Of a stretch of DNA of 64,000 bases, positions 25,325 to 33,909 are shown in pieces (within the stretch, counting starts at the first letter, position 1; each line of letters starts with the position of its first letter). The DNA is taken from NCBI RefSeq assembly GCF_030005555.1, contig NZ_JASCQG010000001.1, forward strand, positions 248,001 to 312,000, in the 5' to 3' direction. Source of the stretch: Empedobacter sedimenti. Its GTDB lineage: Bacteria; Bacteroidota; Bacteroidia; Flavobacteriales; Weeksellaceae. The position numbers were made by a program, and so were the translations under genes. The notes beneath the pieces were generated by a model, which saw only the letters and a program-made list of their open reading frames with translations, did no database searches and was not told where the DNA came from.

Positions 25325-26374
25325 ATGGTTGACGTTAAAAATGCATATATCGCATTTATAAGCTTGCAAAAAGTTGGACATAAAGTTCGTGAAGAGGCAA
25401 ATATCTTTGCTGATAAAACATTAGAATATGACGAAGCAAAAGAGGAACAATTGGTTCCATTTCTGTTAAGTCCGTTCAAAAAATCATTAGAAATTAATCA
25501 TTTTACACATTATACAGAGAAATTAGAATTCAATGTATTGTACAATCAATGTGCACAAATGTTTGATGAACAAACAGATTTTATCGATTTTTCTCATGAA
25601 GTTTTAAGCCATCTGTACGAAAAGTCATTGCATCCGCAGATCAAAAGTGGAGAAGTTTTTATTGCACTTTTTGAAAATATGATGTTTGACGGAATTCCTT
25701 GTCGTGGTATCGGTGTGTATAAATTAGAGAATAAAAAGAAATTTTTACGCTTTGATGAATCTCGCGGTTTAGATTATAATATCTGGAAAGGTTACAAGCT
25801 TGAAGGAATAGATAAAGCAACTTTAATTTTAGATGTTCATCGAGACGAAGGTTTCCGTGTATATTCTATTGATGATAAAAATGTTGAATCTGAATATTGG
25901 AAGAAAAATTTCTTAGAAATCGATTTAATCAAAGATAATAATTACCATACCAAAAAATATATGGAGTTGATTACTGATTTCTCTAATGATTTTTTATTGG
26001 ACAAAACAGATAAAAAACAACAAGCGGAATTTATCTCTAATTCTATAAACGTCTTAAATTCTAATGAAGTTGTTACAAATGAAATTTTTGAAGATCAGGT
26101 TTTGAAGCCTTTTGAGATTATTGACGAATTTAAAGAGTATAAAAAGGATTATAGTGAAAATAATCGTGTAGAATTTGTTGAAGCATTTGAAGTTTCGGTT
26201 CCTACGTTGATGAAAGAATCGAAAAAAATTAAAAGTGAGATTAAATTAGATACGAAAATTAACATCAAATTAGATTTAACAAATCCTGATGCAGCTGAAG
26301 AGTATTTAGAAAGAGGTTTTGACGAAGAAAAGAAAATGTTTTTCTACAAAGTTTATTTCAATGCAGAACAATAA
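25325..26374 (+). CDS. Nucleoid-associated protein (NdpA/YejK-like), 349 aa
   Basis: Matches the nucleoid-associated protein family (37-kDa NdpA/YejK type) by overall length, the N-terminal V-G-x-K-x-R/E-E-E start, H-L-Y-E-K-S-L-H-P-Q-I-K-S-G-E-V-F-I-A-L-F, and the R-G-I-G-V-Y-K-L-E-N block. In E. coli YejK associates with the nucleoid, and a role with topoisomerase IV has been reported. Here the gene is single, with its own promoter and terminator. No DNA-binding motif can be pointed to by eye. Confidence 0.85.
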   Translation: MVDVKNAYIAFISLQKVGHKVREEANIFADKTLEYDEAKEEQLVPFLLSPFKKSLEINHFTHYTEKLEFNVLYNQCAQMFDEQTDFIDFSHEVLSHLYEKSLHPQIKSGEVFIALFENMMFDGIPCRGIGVYKLENKKKFLRFDESRGLDYNIWKGYKLEGIDKATLILDVHRDEGFRVYSIDDKNVESEYWKKNFLEIDLIKDNNYHTKKYMELITDFSNDFLLDKTDKKQQAEFISNSINVLNSNEVVTNEIFEDQVLKPFEIIDEFKEYKKDYSENNRVEFVEAFEVSVPTLMKESKKIKSEIKLDTKINIKLDLTNPDAAEEYLERGFDEEKKMFFYKVYFNAEQ

Positions 26375-26378
26375 TAGT

Positions 26379-26404
26379 AAGCTCCAAAATATTGGAGCTT
26401 TTTT
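26379..26404. terminator. Bidirectional terminator
   Basis: Stem AAGCTCCAA / TTGGAGCTT with loop AATA and T-run; between the convergent nucleoid-protein and GNAT genes. Confidence 0.85.
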
Positions 26405-26858
26405 ATTTTGTCAAAATACACTGATGATTTAATATCTCAAATCCTTTATTTAACCAAAAATCATTTGCCAATTGATTTTTTGCTGTAAATTCTAACTCAA
26501 TATAGTTTTCATCATGCAAATTTTCTAATGCTTTTTCTACCAATTGAGATGCTAAGTTTTTACCTCGAAAACTAGATTCTACATATAATGAGTCAATTCT
26601 TCCTTTGGATTTTATAGCAAAATAATTTGGTCGTTTATGTTTAGAACAAATAATAAAACCAACCAAAACATTCTCTATTTCAGCAACAAAAACATGAATG
26701 TTTTTTTGAGCTAAAATATCTACAAAAAATTGTTCAATGTCATTCTGATAATCTAAATCTACTCCATAAATAGTACTAAATTCTTGGTGATGAACTAATA
26801 ATTGAATGAGTAATTCTTTTAATTTTGTCACATCTTTTAAAACTGCTAATCTTATCAT
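26403..26858 (-). CDS. GNAT family N-acetyltransferase, 151 aa
   Basis: GNAT fold: the N-terminal I-R-L-A-V-L-K-D strand, V-F-V-A-E-I-E-N-V-L-V-G-F-I-I, then motif A with S-L-Y-V-E-S-S-F-R-G-K-N-L-A-S-Q-L (Q/R-x-x-G-x-G/A acetyl-CoA loop) and a C-terminal N-D-F-W-L-N-K-G-F-E-I. Acceptor substrate unknown. The ATG at 26858 is preferred over a TTG at 26864. Not in an operon. Confidence 0.88.
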   Translation of the reverse strand: MIRLAVLKDVTKLKELLIQLLVHHQEFSTIYGVDLDYQNDIEQFFVDILAQKNIHVFVAEIENVLVGFIICSKHKRPNYFAIKSKGRIDSLYVESSFRGKNLASQLVEKALENLHDENYIELEFTAKNQLANDFWLNKGFEILNHQCILTK

Positions 26859-26877
26859 AAACAATTAAATATAAAAA

Positions 26878-26906
26878 AAATCCGGTGAAATTACTTCACC
26901 GGATTT
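26878..26906 (-). terminator. Terminator of the lipoprotein/sigma-54 regulator run
   Basis: Stem AAATCCGGTGAA / TTCACCGGATTT, 12 bp, loop of 5, with an eight-T run on the minus strand. It follows the stop at 26911. Confidence 0.87.
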
Positions 26907-26910
26907 ATAA

Positions 26911-27426
26911 TTATTTATCCAATTTTATTTTTTGTTGACTTTGCTGTAATTGATACAACTCTATAATATCTTCAATTGGATAATTAAACCAATCAACTTG
27001 TTTCTTAATTTTAGAATTTTTATCCAAATACAAATAGGTCGTAAACTTCATCGGAGGATATTTTAATCCATTATAAGTATAAGCCGAAAATTCTCCATTT
27101 GCAATAATCATAGAATCGTTTGTAAATAATTCTTTTACGTTAAGTAATTTATTATTTTCATATTGCATTGTTTTATCATTCCATCTTATAATCTCACTAA
27201 ATAAATAGCGAGGATCTACTGTAGATGCTCCAGAATATTGCGCAACATTTTCATAAACTAAACTATCATTATAAAACGATATTAGCTTTTTATAATCTTT
27301 TTGAGCAGAATAAATCTCAAAAAAACGTTCGCCTAATTCATCATTTTTTGAAGATGAACCAGTTTGACAACTTGCTAAAAAAGCAAATGATAATACACCA
27401 AAAAGATGAACTAATTTTATTTTCAT
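26911..27426 (-). CDS. Lipoprotein, possibly NTF2/SnoaL-like, 171 aa
   Basis: A lipoprotein signal ends F-L-A-S-C20. The mature part has a helix-rich start (E-R-F-F-E-I-Y-S-A-Q-K-D-Y-K-K-L-I-S-F-Y) followed by strands with G-E-F-S-A-Y-T-Y-N-G and P-P-M-K-F-T-T-Y-L-Y, a pattern like the NTF2/SnoaL cone fold used in many small extracytoplasmic proteins. Function unknown. It starts 1 base after another lipoprotein gene and is probably in an operon with the sigma-54 activator upstream. Confidence 0.72.
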   Translation of the reverse strand: MKIKLVHLFGVLSFAFLASCQTGSSSKNDELGERFFEIYSAQKDYKKLISFYNDSLVYENVAQYSGASTVDPRYLFSEIIRWNDKTMQYENNKLLNVKELFTNDSMIIANGEFSAYTYNGLKYPPMKFTTYLYLDKNSKIKKQVDWFNYPIEDIIELYQLQQSQQKIKLDK

Positions 27427-27427
27427 G

Positions 27428-27850
27428 TTACTGAACTCTTGTTAAATAGTTTTCGCCATTATCTTCTCCCATTCCATTTTCATTCAAAATCATGATTTCC
27501 GAATTATCTGTCCAACGTAAAAACTGAAACGGAAGTTTGTTATTCTTTGCTTCAATCTCCATTAAAGAGCCGTCGTCTTTCTTAAACCAATCTCCTTCGT
27601 AGGTTTTCCCTTTATATTCGATAATGAATTGACTATCTGATAATTTTAAAACGATTTTTTCTCCAAAATATTTTCCTTCGAAAACACCTTTATAAATAAA
27701 AGCTTCATTTGTGAAAACTGAATTTTTTTCCAAAGACAATACATCCTCCCTTGATAAACCATCTGTAGGCTGATCTACTTTTGCTTTCTCTTTTTTACAA
27801 GAGAATACAAAAAGACAACTTACAGCAATCAAAAGGCTTATCTTTTTCAT
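27428..27850 (-). CDS. Small lipoprotein, 140 aa
   Basis: The signal ends F-V-F-S-C18-K-K-E-K, a Bacteroidota lipoprotein pattern with charged residues after the cysteine. The rest is a single beta-rich domain (Y-K-G-V-F-E-G-K-Y-F-G-E-K-I-V-L-K-L, Y-E-G-D-W-F-K-K) that resembles lipocalin/NlpE-like small barrels; the resemblance is weak. It is 9 bases downstream of the sigma-54 regulator. Confidence 0.7.
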   Translation of the reverse strand: MKKISLLIAVSCLFVFSCKKEKAKVDQPTDGLSREDVLSLEKNSVFTNEAFIYKGVFEGKYFGEKIVLKLSDSQFIIEYKGKTYEGDWFKKDDGSLMEIEAKNNKLPFQFLRWTDNSEIMILNENGMGEDNGENYLTRVQ

Positions 27851-27859
27851 CAGAATGAA

Positions 27860-29029
27860 TTATTTTTTTACAAATTGTTCTACATCTTTTCTCGAAACAG
27901 GATTTTCACCCAAAATCAAAAGACGTTCTACAACATTTCTTAATTCACGAATATTACCTGTCCAATCCAACTCCTTCAAAGCATCATAAGCAGAATTATC
28001 GAAAGTTTTTTGATTTGACGTTTCTCCTACAAAATGCTCAACTAAAGCAGGTATATCATCTTTGCGATCATTAAGACCTGGTACATTAATAATAATTACA
28101 GCTAAACGATGATATAAATCTTCGCGGAAACGACCTTCCTCTATCTCTTTTCTTAAGTCTTTATTTGTTGCAGCAATAACACGTACATTAACATCTATTT
28201 CTTTCTCAGAGCCAACTGGCGAAACTTTACCTTCTTGTAATGCACGCAAAACTTTGGCTTGTGCAGAAAGGCTCATATCTCCAATTTCATCTAAGAAAAT
28301 TGTTCCATTATTTGCTAACTCAAATTTCCCTTGTTTATCCTTAACCGCTCCTGTAAAAGAACCTTTTACGTGTCCAAATAATTCACTCTCGATCAATTCG
28401 GCTGGTATTGCAGCACAATTCACTTCAACTAGAGGTCTATTATTACGTTCGCTTTTTTCGTGTAAATGATGAGCAACCAATTCTTTCCCAGTACCATTTG
28501 GTCCCAAAATTAAAACTCTTGCATCTGTATCAGCAACTTTATCAATGATTTGTTTAACCTCCATAATTGCAGGTGTATCACCAATCATTTCATATTTCTT
28601 TGCAACTTTTTTCTTTAAAGCTTTATTCTCTTTCTTCAATTCTTTGTTTGAAGAAAGTAACGTTTTACGATCTAAAGCATTACGAACCGTCGTTAGCAAT
28701 TTGTTCAAATCTGGTGGTTTCGAAATAAAATCATATGCTCCTTTCTTTATTGCATCAACAGCTAAATCGACATCGCCATGACCAGTAATCATCACCATTG
28801 TCAACTCAGGATTATATTCCATTGCCTCAGACAAAACTTCCATTCCGTCTTTCAAAGGCATTTTTATATCGCTTATAATTAAGTCGTACTCTTTTTCTTT
28901 TATTTTTTCAAGACCAACTGCACCGTTTTCTGCTTCATCTACATTCCATTTCGGATTTTCATCCATCAAAATGCTTTTCAAAACGTTACGAATTGCCTGT
29001 TCATCTTCTATTAACAAGATATTTGACAT
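27860..29029 (-). CDS. Sigma-54-interacting response regulator lacking a C-terminal HTH, 389 aa
   Basis: Receiver domain 1-120 with phospho-acceptor Asp54, Thr82 and Lys104. A coiled linker runs 121-148. The AAA+ domain carries Walker A G176-PNGTGKE, the sigma-54 contact loop G223-SFTGA and Walker B G-T-I-F-L-D-E. The protein stops after N-I-R-E-L-R-N-V-V-E-R-L and about 20 more residues, so the Fis-type HTH of NtrC-family activators is absent. It may activate sigma-54 promoters from solution or through a partner. No cognate kinase is adjacent; two lipoprotein genes follow. Confidence 0.9.
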   Translation of the reverse strand: MSNILLIEDEQAIRNVLKSILMDENPKWNVDEAENGAVGLEKIKEKEYDLIISDIKMPLKDGMEVLSEAMEYNPELTMVMITGHGDVDLAVDAIKKGAYDFISKPPDLNKLLTTVRNALDRKTLLSSNKELKKENKALKKKVAKKYEMIGDTPAIMEVKQIIDKVADTDARVLILGPNGTGKELVAHHLHEKSERNNRPLVEVNCAAIPAELIESELFGHVKGSFTGAVKDKQGKFELANNGTIFLDEIGDMSLSAQAKVLRALQEGKVSPVGSEKEIDVNVRVIAATNKDLRKEIEEGRFREDLYHRLAVIIINVPGLNDRKDDIPALVEHFVGETSNQKTFDNSAYDALKELDWTGNIRELRNVVERLLILGENPVSRKDVEQFVKK

Positions 29030-29056
29030 CGCTCAGATCGTTTATTTTTATATATT

Positions 29057-29102
29057 AAAATAGACTCAAAGATAAATTAAATTATTCTTTTGAGCCTATT
29101 TT
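29057..29102 (-). terminator. Terminator after the acyl-CoA synthetase gene
   Basis: An imperfect stem, AAAATAG-A-CTCAAA / TTTGAG-C-CTATTTT, with an 18-base loop just beyond the stop at 29123. The T-run on the minus strand is short. Confidence 0.6.
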
Positions 29103-29122
29103 ATGTTGATTTAAATGTTTTT

Positions 29123-30763
29123 TTAAGATGTTTTCACTTTTTGAGCATTCTCAAGATCTAATTCTTTTATTGAGATTTCTCGCATTTCAATTTTTCTTAT
29201 TTTACCAGAAACTGTCATGGGAAATTCAGTAACGAACTTCCAATATCTAGGTCTTTTAAAATGAGCAATTGATAAGCAATATTCTTTCAATTCATCTTCA
29301 GTAATTGTCATTCCCTCTTTTACTTTAACCCAAGCCATTACTTCCTCTCCATATTTGATACTTGGCACACCAATAATTTGAACATCAGATATTGAATCAT
29401 GTTCATATAAAAAATCTTCAATTTCTTTTGGCGAAATATTTTCTCCTCCTCTGATGATAATATCTTTAATACGTCCCGTAATATTAATATATCCATCAAC
29501 ATCCATTGTAGCTAAATCACCTGAATGCAACCAATTATTTTCGTCAATTACTTGAGCAGTTGCTTCAGGATTGTTCCAATATTTTAACATAACAGAATAA
29601 CCTCTTGTACAAAATTCGCCTGCAATTCCGCGAGGTAAAATTTCGCCAGTTTGGGGATCTATAATTTTAATTTCTAAATGATCTTGGACTGTTCCAACTG
29701 TCGAAACTTGCTTTTCTAATGGTGTCCCAATAATTGTCTGTGTTGATACTGGTGAAGTTTCCGTCATTCCATAACAAATCGAAACTTCTTTCATATTCAT
29801 TTTGGCTTGTACTTTCTTCATAATTTCAATCGGACAAGGAGAACCAGCCATTACACCTGTTCGCAAAGAAGATAAATCAAATCGATCAAAATTTGGCAAT
29901 TCTAACTCAGCAATAAACATAGTCGGAACACCATAAAGCGATGTACATTTCTCCATTTCTACTGCATTTAAAGCTTTTTCAGGTTCAAAACTTTCTGAAG
30001 GAATTACCATGCAAGCGCCATGTGATGTACAAGCTATATTGCCGATAACCATTCCGAAACAATGGTAAAACGGAACAGGAATACAAACTCGATCAAGATG
30101 AGTGTAATTTAATCTAACTCCGATAAAAAAACCATTGTTTAATAAATTATGATGTGTTAAGGTTACTCCTTTCGGAAAACCTGTTGTACCAGATGTGTAC
30201 TGAATGTTTACAGCATCATCAAATTGTACAGATTGCTCTATTTGATGAATCTCAGAAGTAGATATTTCTTCACTTTTTTCTAAAAAATTAATCCAATCTT
30301 CTTCAAAAATAACAATATGCTCTACTGTTGGAGTATTGTGTTTGACATTATTCAACATCGTTTTATATTCACTCGACTTAAATTGAAGTGAAGCAAATAC
30401 AGCAGAAATTTCTGCTTGATTCAAAACAAATTCAAGTTCGTTTTCTTTATAAGCTGGATTTAAATTAACCAAAATCATTCCTACTCGTGCTGTCGCATAT
30501 TGCAACAAGGTCCATTCTGCTCTATTTGGAGCCCAAATACCTACGCGATCACCTTTTTCAAGACCAATTGCAACCAATGCTTTTGCAATTTGTTCGGTCT
30601 GAGAATAAAACTCTGTATAAGTAGCTCTATAATTTTGATCCACACATACCAAAGCTTCCTGCTGTGGATATTTGGCTACTGTATTTCGTAGATTTTCTCC
30701 TATTGTTTCTCCTAAAAGTGGGTATTGAGACGCTCCGCTTGTATATGATAAATTAGAAATCAT
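29123..30763 (-). CDS. AMP-binding fatty acyl-CoA synthetase, 546 aa
   Basis: Adenylate-forming enzyme. The P-loop is [12 protein letters not shown], followed by [16 protein letters not shown] and [13 protein letters not shown]. The catalytic lysine lies in M-T-V-S-G-K-I-R-K near the C-terminus. Length and motifs fit a medium/long-chain fatty-acid CoA ligase of the FadD/AMP-binding type; the exact chain length is not readable. No signal peptide. Single gene, divergent from dinB across 209 bases. Confidence 0.9.
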   Translation of the reverse strand: MISNLSYTSGASQYPLLGETIGENLRNTVAKYPQQEALVCVDQNYRATYTEFYSQTEQIAKALVAIGLEKGDRVGIWAPNRAEWTLLQYATARVGMILVNLNPAYKENELEFVLNQAEISAVFASLQFKSSEYKTMLNNVKHNTPTVEHIVIFEEDWINFLEKSEEISTSEIHQIEQSVQFDDAVNIQYTSGTTGFPKGVTLTHHNLLNNGFFIGVRLNYTHLDRVCIPVPFYHCFGMVIGNIACTSHGACMVIPSESFEPEKALNAVEMEKCTSLYGVPTMFIAELELPNFDRFDLSSLRTGVMAGSPCPIEIMKKVQAKMNMKEVSICYGMTETSPVSTQTIIGTPLEKQVSTVGTVQDHLEIKIIDPQTGEILPRGIAGEFCTRGYSVMLKYWNNPEATAQVIDENNWLHSGDLATMDVDGYINITGRIKDIIIRGGENISPKEIEDFLYEHDSISDVQIIGVPSIKYGEEVMAWVKVKEGMTITEDELKEYCLSIAHFKRPRYWKFVTEFPMTVSGKIRKIEMREISIKELDLENAQKVKTS

Positions 30764-30972
30764 TGATCTGTTATTTTTTAAATTACTTTACTCTCAAACT
30801 TAGCAAGCTTTTTTAGGAAAATAAACTTCTGAAAAGTAAGATTTCAATAATCTATAAGAATCATATTTTTTTTAGTCATAAAACATTAATTTCGAAATTA
30901 AACGTTCAAATTTTAACGAATACTTAAAATTACTCTTTTTAAATATTTATTAAATTGCTAAAAAAGTAAGTT

Positions 30973-31464
30973 ATGACCCAGATAAACCACGACAATTATG
31001 TTTCTATTTATGATGGAATAGAAGTTATTGATGCATTACAAATTAGAATTGCCGATATTAAAAAGACGTTGACAATTGTTAGCGAATTAGATAAATGGAA
31101 TTATAGATACGAGGAAGGAAAATGGACTGTGAAAGAATTGGTACAACATTGTATAGATTGCGAACGCATTTTTTCTTTTCGTGCACAACATATTGCAAGA
31201 AAAGATATTCAACCACTTAACTTTTTTGATGAAAACGAATATGCTAAGCAAGCTTTTGCAAATGATAGAAATCCAGAAGAGTTAATCAAAGAATGGACTA
31301 ATCTAATGAAAGCAACTTATTTTCAGTATTTAGGTTTTAATGATGACGTTTTAAGCAGAGTTGGAACGATTGGCGATAAAGAATTTTCGGTAGAAAAAAT
31401 TGGTTACGTTTTGGCAGGACATTCTATTCATCACATGAATATTATCAACGAAAGATATTTATAA
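30973..31464 (+). CDS. DinB family protein, 163 aa
   Basis: Four-helix DinB/YfiT-type metalloprotein: W-T-V-K-E-L-V-Q-H-C-I-D-C-E-R-I-F-S-F-R-A provides the first metal-ligand histidine, and G-H-S-I-H-H-M-N the C-terminal pair. Members are divalent-metal-dependent and include thiol-S-transferases and hydrolases; the substrate here is unknown. Single gene with its own terminator. Confidence 0.88.
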   Translation: MTQINHDNYVSIYDGIEVIDALQIRIADIKKTLTIVSELDKWNYRYEEGKWTVKELVQHCIDCERIFSFRAQHIARKDIQPLNFFDENEYAKQAFANDRNPEELIKEWTNLMKATYFQYLGFNDDVLSRVGTIGDKEFSVEKIGYVLAGHSIHHMNIINERYL

Positions 31465-31471
31465 GTAATCT

Positions 31472-31497
31472 GCAGCTAGTGTTTTAGCTGCTTTTTT
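31472..31497 (+). terminator. Terminator after dinB
   Basis: Stem GCAGCTA / TAGCTGC, loop GTGTTT, six-T run. Confidence 0.85.
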
Positions 31498-31551
31498 ATG
31501 CTTTATCCGATCAATATGATACTTATTAGTTTATAAAAGTCAATTATTAAT

Positions 31552-31559
31552 TACTTTTG
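31552..31559 (+). promoter_or_regulatory. Promoter box TACTTTTG of the MbnP/MbnH operon
   Basis: Exact TAnnTTTG match ending 6 bases before the ATG at 31566. It overlaps an in-frame TTG at 31557, ruling that out as start. Spacing predicts a leaderless transcript beginning at or next to the ATG. Confidence 0.5.
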
Positions 31560-31565
31560 TTCAAC

Positions 31566-31931
31566 ATGTTCAAAAGCTTTTTTTTCATATTAACTGTTGT
31601 TTTAATTTCATGCAGACCTTTGTTTGCTGTGATCGATTTTACAGTGAATTATGAAAAAATTGTCAAAGAGTTATGTATCAACAAAAATCGTCCAGAACTA
31701 AATTGTAACGGAGTTTGTTATCTAAAAGACCAAGTTGCAAAGAGTTCGGATTCACAAACAAAAAGTAAATTACCTAGAGCTTTTAAATCATTGGATGTTT
31801 TTGTAAAATCTTCTGTTTTAAATATTCCAACAGAAAAAAAATGGCAGCTTAAACTTAATTCATTCGATTTTTATCACTTCAAAATAAAGACAGAAAACCT
31901 TTTTCTTTCTCTTCGACCTCCTATTGTTTAA
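31566..31931 (+). CDS. Small exported Cys-motif protein, first gene of a putative copper operon, 121 aa
   Basis: An N-terminal hydrophobic segment (residues 3-20) should export or anchor the protein. It is followed by V-N-Y-E-K-I-V-K-E-L-C37-x9-C47-N-G-V-C51-Y-L-K-D-Q. The C-x9-C-x-G-x-C-x-L-K arrangement recurs in small Bacteroidota proteins next to metal-uptake genes; a metal-binding or sensing role is inference. The ATG at 31566 is preferred over TTG 31557, which lies in a promoter box. It precedes mbnP by 82 bases. Confidence 0.65.
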   Translation: MFKSFFFILTVVLISCRPLFAVIDFTVNYEKIVKELCINKNRPELNCNGVCYLKDQVAKSSDSQTKSKLPRAFKSLDVFVKSSVLNIPTEKKWQLKLNSFDFYHFKIKTENLFLSLRPPIV

Positions 31932-32013
31932 TTTAATTTTTAGCATTTTACTTATTTCGATTTAATCCAATCGAAAAGTAACTTTATACAATTAATTGAA
32001 CAAAATAAATCGA

Positions 32014-32856
32014 ATGAAAACGATAAAAAATAATTTAAAATATGCATTGATCTTATTCTTTGCACTGATCTCCTCATGTCAAAATGACGATGAATATTCG
32101 TCAATAGAAAATGGACAAACCGGAAATTTACAAGTAAAATTTGAAAATGGTTTTGAAAATCTAGGAAGTATTGTCTTAGATCAAACCGTTCAAACTTCTT
32201 CAAATGGACAAAAATTTAATTTCTCAACTCTAAAATATATCATTTCCAATATTACATTAATCGACGAAGCTGGAAAGGAATATAGTTATCATCCAAATAA
32301 TCCAGATAAAGGTGCTTTTATCGTAGATCAGGCTACTGCCAAAGCAAATATTACGTATATAGAATTAACTGATATTCCACAAAATAAGTACACTAAAATT
32401 CGTTTTGGTCTAGGTATTAATCAAAACGCTTACTTACTTGGACACGATGGGCAAGCAACTTTTTGGGAAAAAGCAAAACAAAGCGGAATGACATGGTCCT
32501 GGGCGGCTGGTTATGTTTTCTTAAAACTTGAAGGTAAATATGGCTCATCTTCTGCCAATCTACCATATGTAAATCACTCAGGAAATATGGGAAATGTTTC
32601 GCAAAACAATACACCTAATCTGTATAGAGAAATTACACTTAATTTACCTACTACAGCTCGTGTTACCACTAAAATAAAGCCTTCTGTACATGTGATGGCA
32701 GATCTTAATCAATTTTTGAGTGGAGAAACAAAATTAACATTGGATCCAAGTAATGCAAATGCAATGGGTTCTTCTCAACATTTGGTAAACGTGACTGATA
32801 ATGTATCAAAAATGTTTCGTGTAGATCATGTTCATAATAACGAATCGAATCAATAA
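32014..32856 (+). CDS. MbnP family lipoprotein, 280 aa
   Basis: The signal ends L-I-S-S-C22, a lipobox. The body fits the MbnP family: an N-terminal beta domain (G-N-L-Q-V-K-F-E-N), L-K-Y-I-I-S-N-I, I-R-F-G-L-G-I-N, and the M-T-W-S-W-A-A-G-Y-V-F-L-K-L-E-G block with conserved tryptophans, then a C-terminal H-x-M-A-D-L. In methanotrophs MbnP is a periplasmic copper-binding protein whose tryptophan is oxidised to kynurenine by MbnH. The next gene, 3 bases away, encodes an MbnH-like diheme enzyme, so the pair is probably functional. The ATG at 32014 (M-K-T-I-K-N-N) gives a proper signal peptide. Confidence 0.85.
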   Translation: MKTIKNNLKYALILFFALISSCQNDDEYSSIENGQTGNLQVKFENGFENLGSIVLDQTVQTSSNGQKFNFSTLKYIISNITLIDEAGKEYSYHPNNPDKGAFIVDQATAKANITYIELTDIPQNKYTKIRFGLGINQNAYLLGHDGQATFWEKAKQSGMTWSWAAGYVFLKLEGKYGSSSANLPYVNHSGNMGNVSQNNTPNLYREITLNLPTTARVTTKIKPSVHVMADLNQFLSGETKLTLDPSNANAMGSSQHLVNVTDNVSKMFRVDHVHNNESNQ

Positions 32857-32859
32857 TTA

Positions 32860-33909
32860 ATGAAACATATTTTATTCATCTTGGCAACTATTTTATTTTT
32901 AATCAGTTGCCAGGATGATTCCATCGATTTAGGTAAACCGATTGATGAAAATTATCAATTCAATTACCCAACTTATTTCCCTACGTTAACTTTTGATACA
33001 GTAAAATATCCACTTACAAAGAGTGGAATTGAATTAGGACGAAAACTATTTTATGAAGGAAAATTATCCCGAAATAATACGATTTCTTGTGCTTTTTGTC
33101 ACATACAAGAGAATGCATTTACACATCACGGACATAATGTAAGTCATGGAATTGAGGATAGAATAGGAATTCGCAATGCTCCTGCAATACAGAATTTAGC
33201 TTTTATGAAACGATTTATGTGGGATGGCGTGATTCATGATTTGGCACAACAACCAATTTCGCCTATTACTGCAGAAGAAGAAATGGACACGTCTTTTCCT
33301 GAAATTATTCAGAAACTAAGTAAAGATACAACTTACAAACGATTATTTAAGAATGCATTTGGAGATGAAACCATTAATAGTCACAAAATATTGAGTGCTT
33401 TAGGACAGTTTATGACAACAATGATCTCGAAAGATTCTCGCTACGATTATTACTTAAGAAAAGAAGGTGGTTTAACAGAAAGTGAACAAAAAGGAATGCA
33501 ATTATTTCAATCTAAATGCTCTACTTGTCATACAGGTGCATTACAAACAGATGAAAGTTTTCGGAATACAGGAATGTACTACAACAAAGAGTTCAAAGAT
33601 GGTGGACGCTATAGAGTAACTTTGGATTCGGTTGATTTTATGAAGTTTAGGGTACCAAGTTTACGCAACATAGAATTGACCAAACCTTATATGCACGATG
33701 GTAGATTCTATACACTAGAAGCTGTACTAGATTTCTATTCAGATGGAGTTCTTGATAACAAAAACCTTGATCCCGAACTAAAAAAAAATGGAAGAATTGG
33801 TATTCCTATGAGCGATGAAGAAAAGAAATTAATCATCTTGTTTCTCAAAACTTTAACTGATCAAAAATTTATTACAAACCCTGCTTTTGCAGAATTTAAC
33901 TCAAAATGA
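32860..33909 (+). CDS. Diheme cytochrome c peroxidase of MbnH/MauG type, lipoprotein, 349 aa
   Basis: Lipobox L-I-S-C17. Two c-type haem sites are present, C77-A-F-C-H81 and C220-S-T-C-H224, with the family's R-N-A-P-A-I-Q-N block after the first and K-P-Y-M-H-D-G-R-F at 275-283 after the second. This is the bacterial diheme peroxidase superfamily; the neighbouring mbnP gene points to the MbnH branch, which uses a high-valent diiron state to modify a tryptophan of MbnP. It acts in the periplasm or on the outer leaflet. The stop overlaps the start of the next gene by 4 bases. Confidence 0.88.
   Translation: MKHILFILATILFLISCQDDSIDLGKPIDENYQFNYPTYFPTLTFDTVKYPLTKSGIELGRKLFYEGKLSRNNTISCAFCHIQENAFTHHGHNVSHGIEDRIGIRNAPAIQNLAFMKRFMWDGVIHDLAQQPISPITAEEEMDTSFPEIIQKLSKDTTYKRLFKNAFGDETINSHKILSALGQFMTTMISKDSRYDYYLRKEGGLTESEQKGMQLFQSKCSTCHTGALQTDESFRNTGMYYNKEFKDGGRYRVTLDSVDFMKFRVPSLRNIELTKPYMHDGRFYTLEAVLDFYSDGVLDNKNLDPELKKNGRIGIPMSDEEKKLIILFLKTLTDQKFITNPAFAEFNSK

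Noticed and set aside
32014-33909. Methanobactin biosynthesis locus
   Set aside because: No MbnA precursor, MbnB or MbnC is visible nearby; only the MbnP and MbnH families are present, which are more widespread than methanobactin.
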